In this document: positions 63,804-64,000 of the stretch, one piece after another
Layout: the number at the start of each line of letters is the position of its first letter
How positions within the stretch are numbered: position 1 is the first letter of the stretch
DNA from: JADFQT01 sp965216025
GTDB taxonomy: Bacteria > Chloroflexota > Dehalococcoidia > Lucifugimonadales > UBA3495
DNA length: 64,000 bases
Direction of reading: 5' to 3'
Assembly: GCA_965216025.1 (NCBI GenBank)
Contig: CBDCEX010000017.1
Location: 1,074,571-1,138,570 of the forward strand
Notes under the pieces: model-generated
Told to the model about the DNA's origin: nothing
The model's database searches: none
The model's input: only the letters and a program-made list of their open reading frames with translations
Program-made: the position numbers and the translations under genes

Positions 63804-63986
63804 GTGACCACCTACGGTACATCCGCACTAGCAGGGCATCCAGGTTGGCGTTCCCGGGCGCTGAACGAGCGGCGGATGGTGGAGGCGCGGCGGATGGTGG
63901 AGGCGAGGATGTCGCTGCGGTTCGTCGCCGGCGATCTGGAGATCAGCCGGGACGCGCTCCGGAGGGCGCTGCGGGAGTCGTATTGA
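63804..63986 (+). CDS. Small HTH-like protein
   Basis: 60 residues ending SLRFVAGDLEISRDALRRAL, a helix-turn-helix of the kind found in Hin-type recombinases and small transposase subunits (LT--Q---AR-MV--G-SLR-VA--L-ISR-TL-RAL). The stretch RRMVEA is duplicated by an 18-bp in-frame tandem repeat (63870-63905). The N-terminal portion is not recognised and the real start may differ. It may be the last part of a resolvase. Confidence 0.4.
   Translation: MTTYGTSALAGHPGWRSRALNERRMVEARRMVEARMSLRFVAGDLEISRDALRRALRESY
63870..63905. repeat. 18-bp tandem duplication (CGGCGGATGGTGGAGGCG), in frame
   Basis: Two perfect adjacent units; because 18 is a multiple of three, the reading frame of the HTH-like gene is kept. 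Confidence 0.9.
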
Positions 63987-64000
63987 TGGACAGTCTGATT

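Overview
The window looks like a GC-rich bacterial chromosome segment under heavy insertion-sequence (IS) attack. The gene mix recalls Chloroflexota of the Dehalococcoidia/SAR202 type: SMP-30 lactonase, GMC and quinone oxidoreductases, MmgE/PrpD, HAD dehalogenase, many alpha/beta hydrolases, and a large regulator with TPR-like repeats. That placement is inferred from gene content alone. No rRNA, convincing tRNA or CRISPR array was seen.

Layout. 0-11 kb is an eroded defence island on the minus strand: the tail of a lost NACHT/HEAT paralogue, an IS630 remnant, a nuclease-NACHT-HEAT STAND gene split by a frameshift, and a very large Avs-like (AVAST) STAND NTPase whose last 105 codons are cut off by an IS5 element. 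11-24 kb is mostly mobile DNA: IS5 and IstB remnants, two small miniature elements (MITEs), two IS1380 copies (one carrying an ISAzo13 element) and a complete IS66. Between these lie an epoxide-hydrolase-like gene, an AAA ATPase with a PIN-like partner, an HsdS fragment and a lipoprotein. 24-32.5 kb holds a secreted phospholipase A2-like gene with two C-terminal PPC-like domains (broken), recQ, an AddB-like pseudogene and an MFS remnant. 32.6-37.5 kb is an intact four-gene minus-strand catabolic operon: alpha/beta hydrolase, SMP-30 lactonase, quinone oxidoreductase, GMC oxidoreductase. 37.5-48.4 kb has two IS701 copies, each directly next to a 170-bp MITE. Around them are an acyl-CoA ligase/ACP/acyltransferase fusion, a LysR pseudogene, a membrane-anchored hydrolase pseudogene and a split SGNH hydrolase. 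48.9-58 kb is mostly intermediary metabolism: threonine aldolase, HAD dehalogenase, DsbA-like protein, Zn alcohol dehydrogenase, a MmgE/PrpD gene split by a second ISAzo13 copy, and pseudogenes of a homoserine-acetyltransferase-like enzyme and gamma-glutamyltransferase. 58.5-64 kb has a beta-helix protein and a 1166-residue RecB-like nuclease/helicase.

Two themes connect the window. First, five host or mobile genes are interrupted by IS elements with intact target duplications, and each can be rejoined in frame to the base, so the insertions are recent. Second, at least six genes are frameshifted by short perfect tandem duplications (4, 4, 8, 11, 13 and 14 bp), and removing one repeat unit restores each frame. 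The defence genes (two nuclease-STAND proteins, ATPase/PIN pair, HsdS) are among those being lost.
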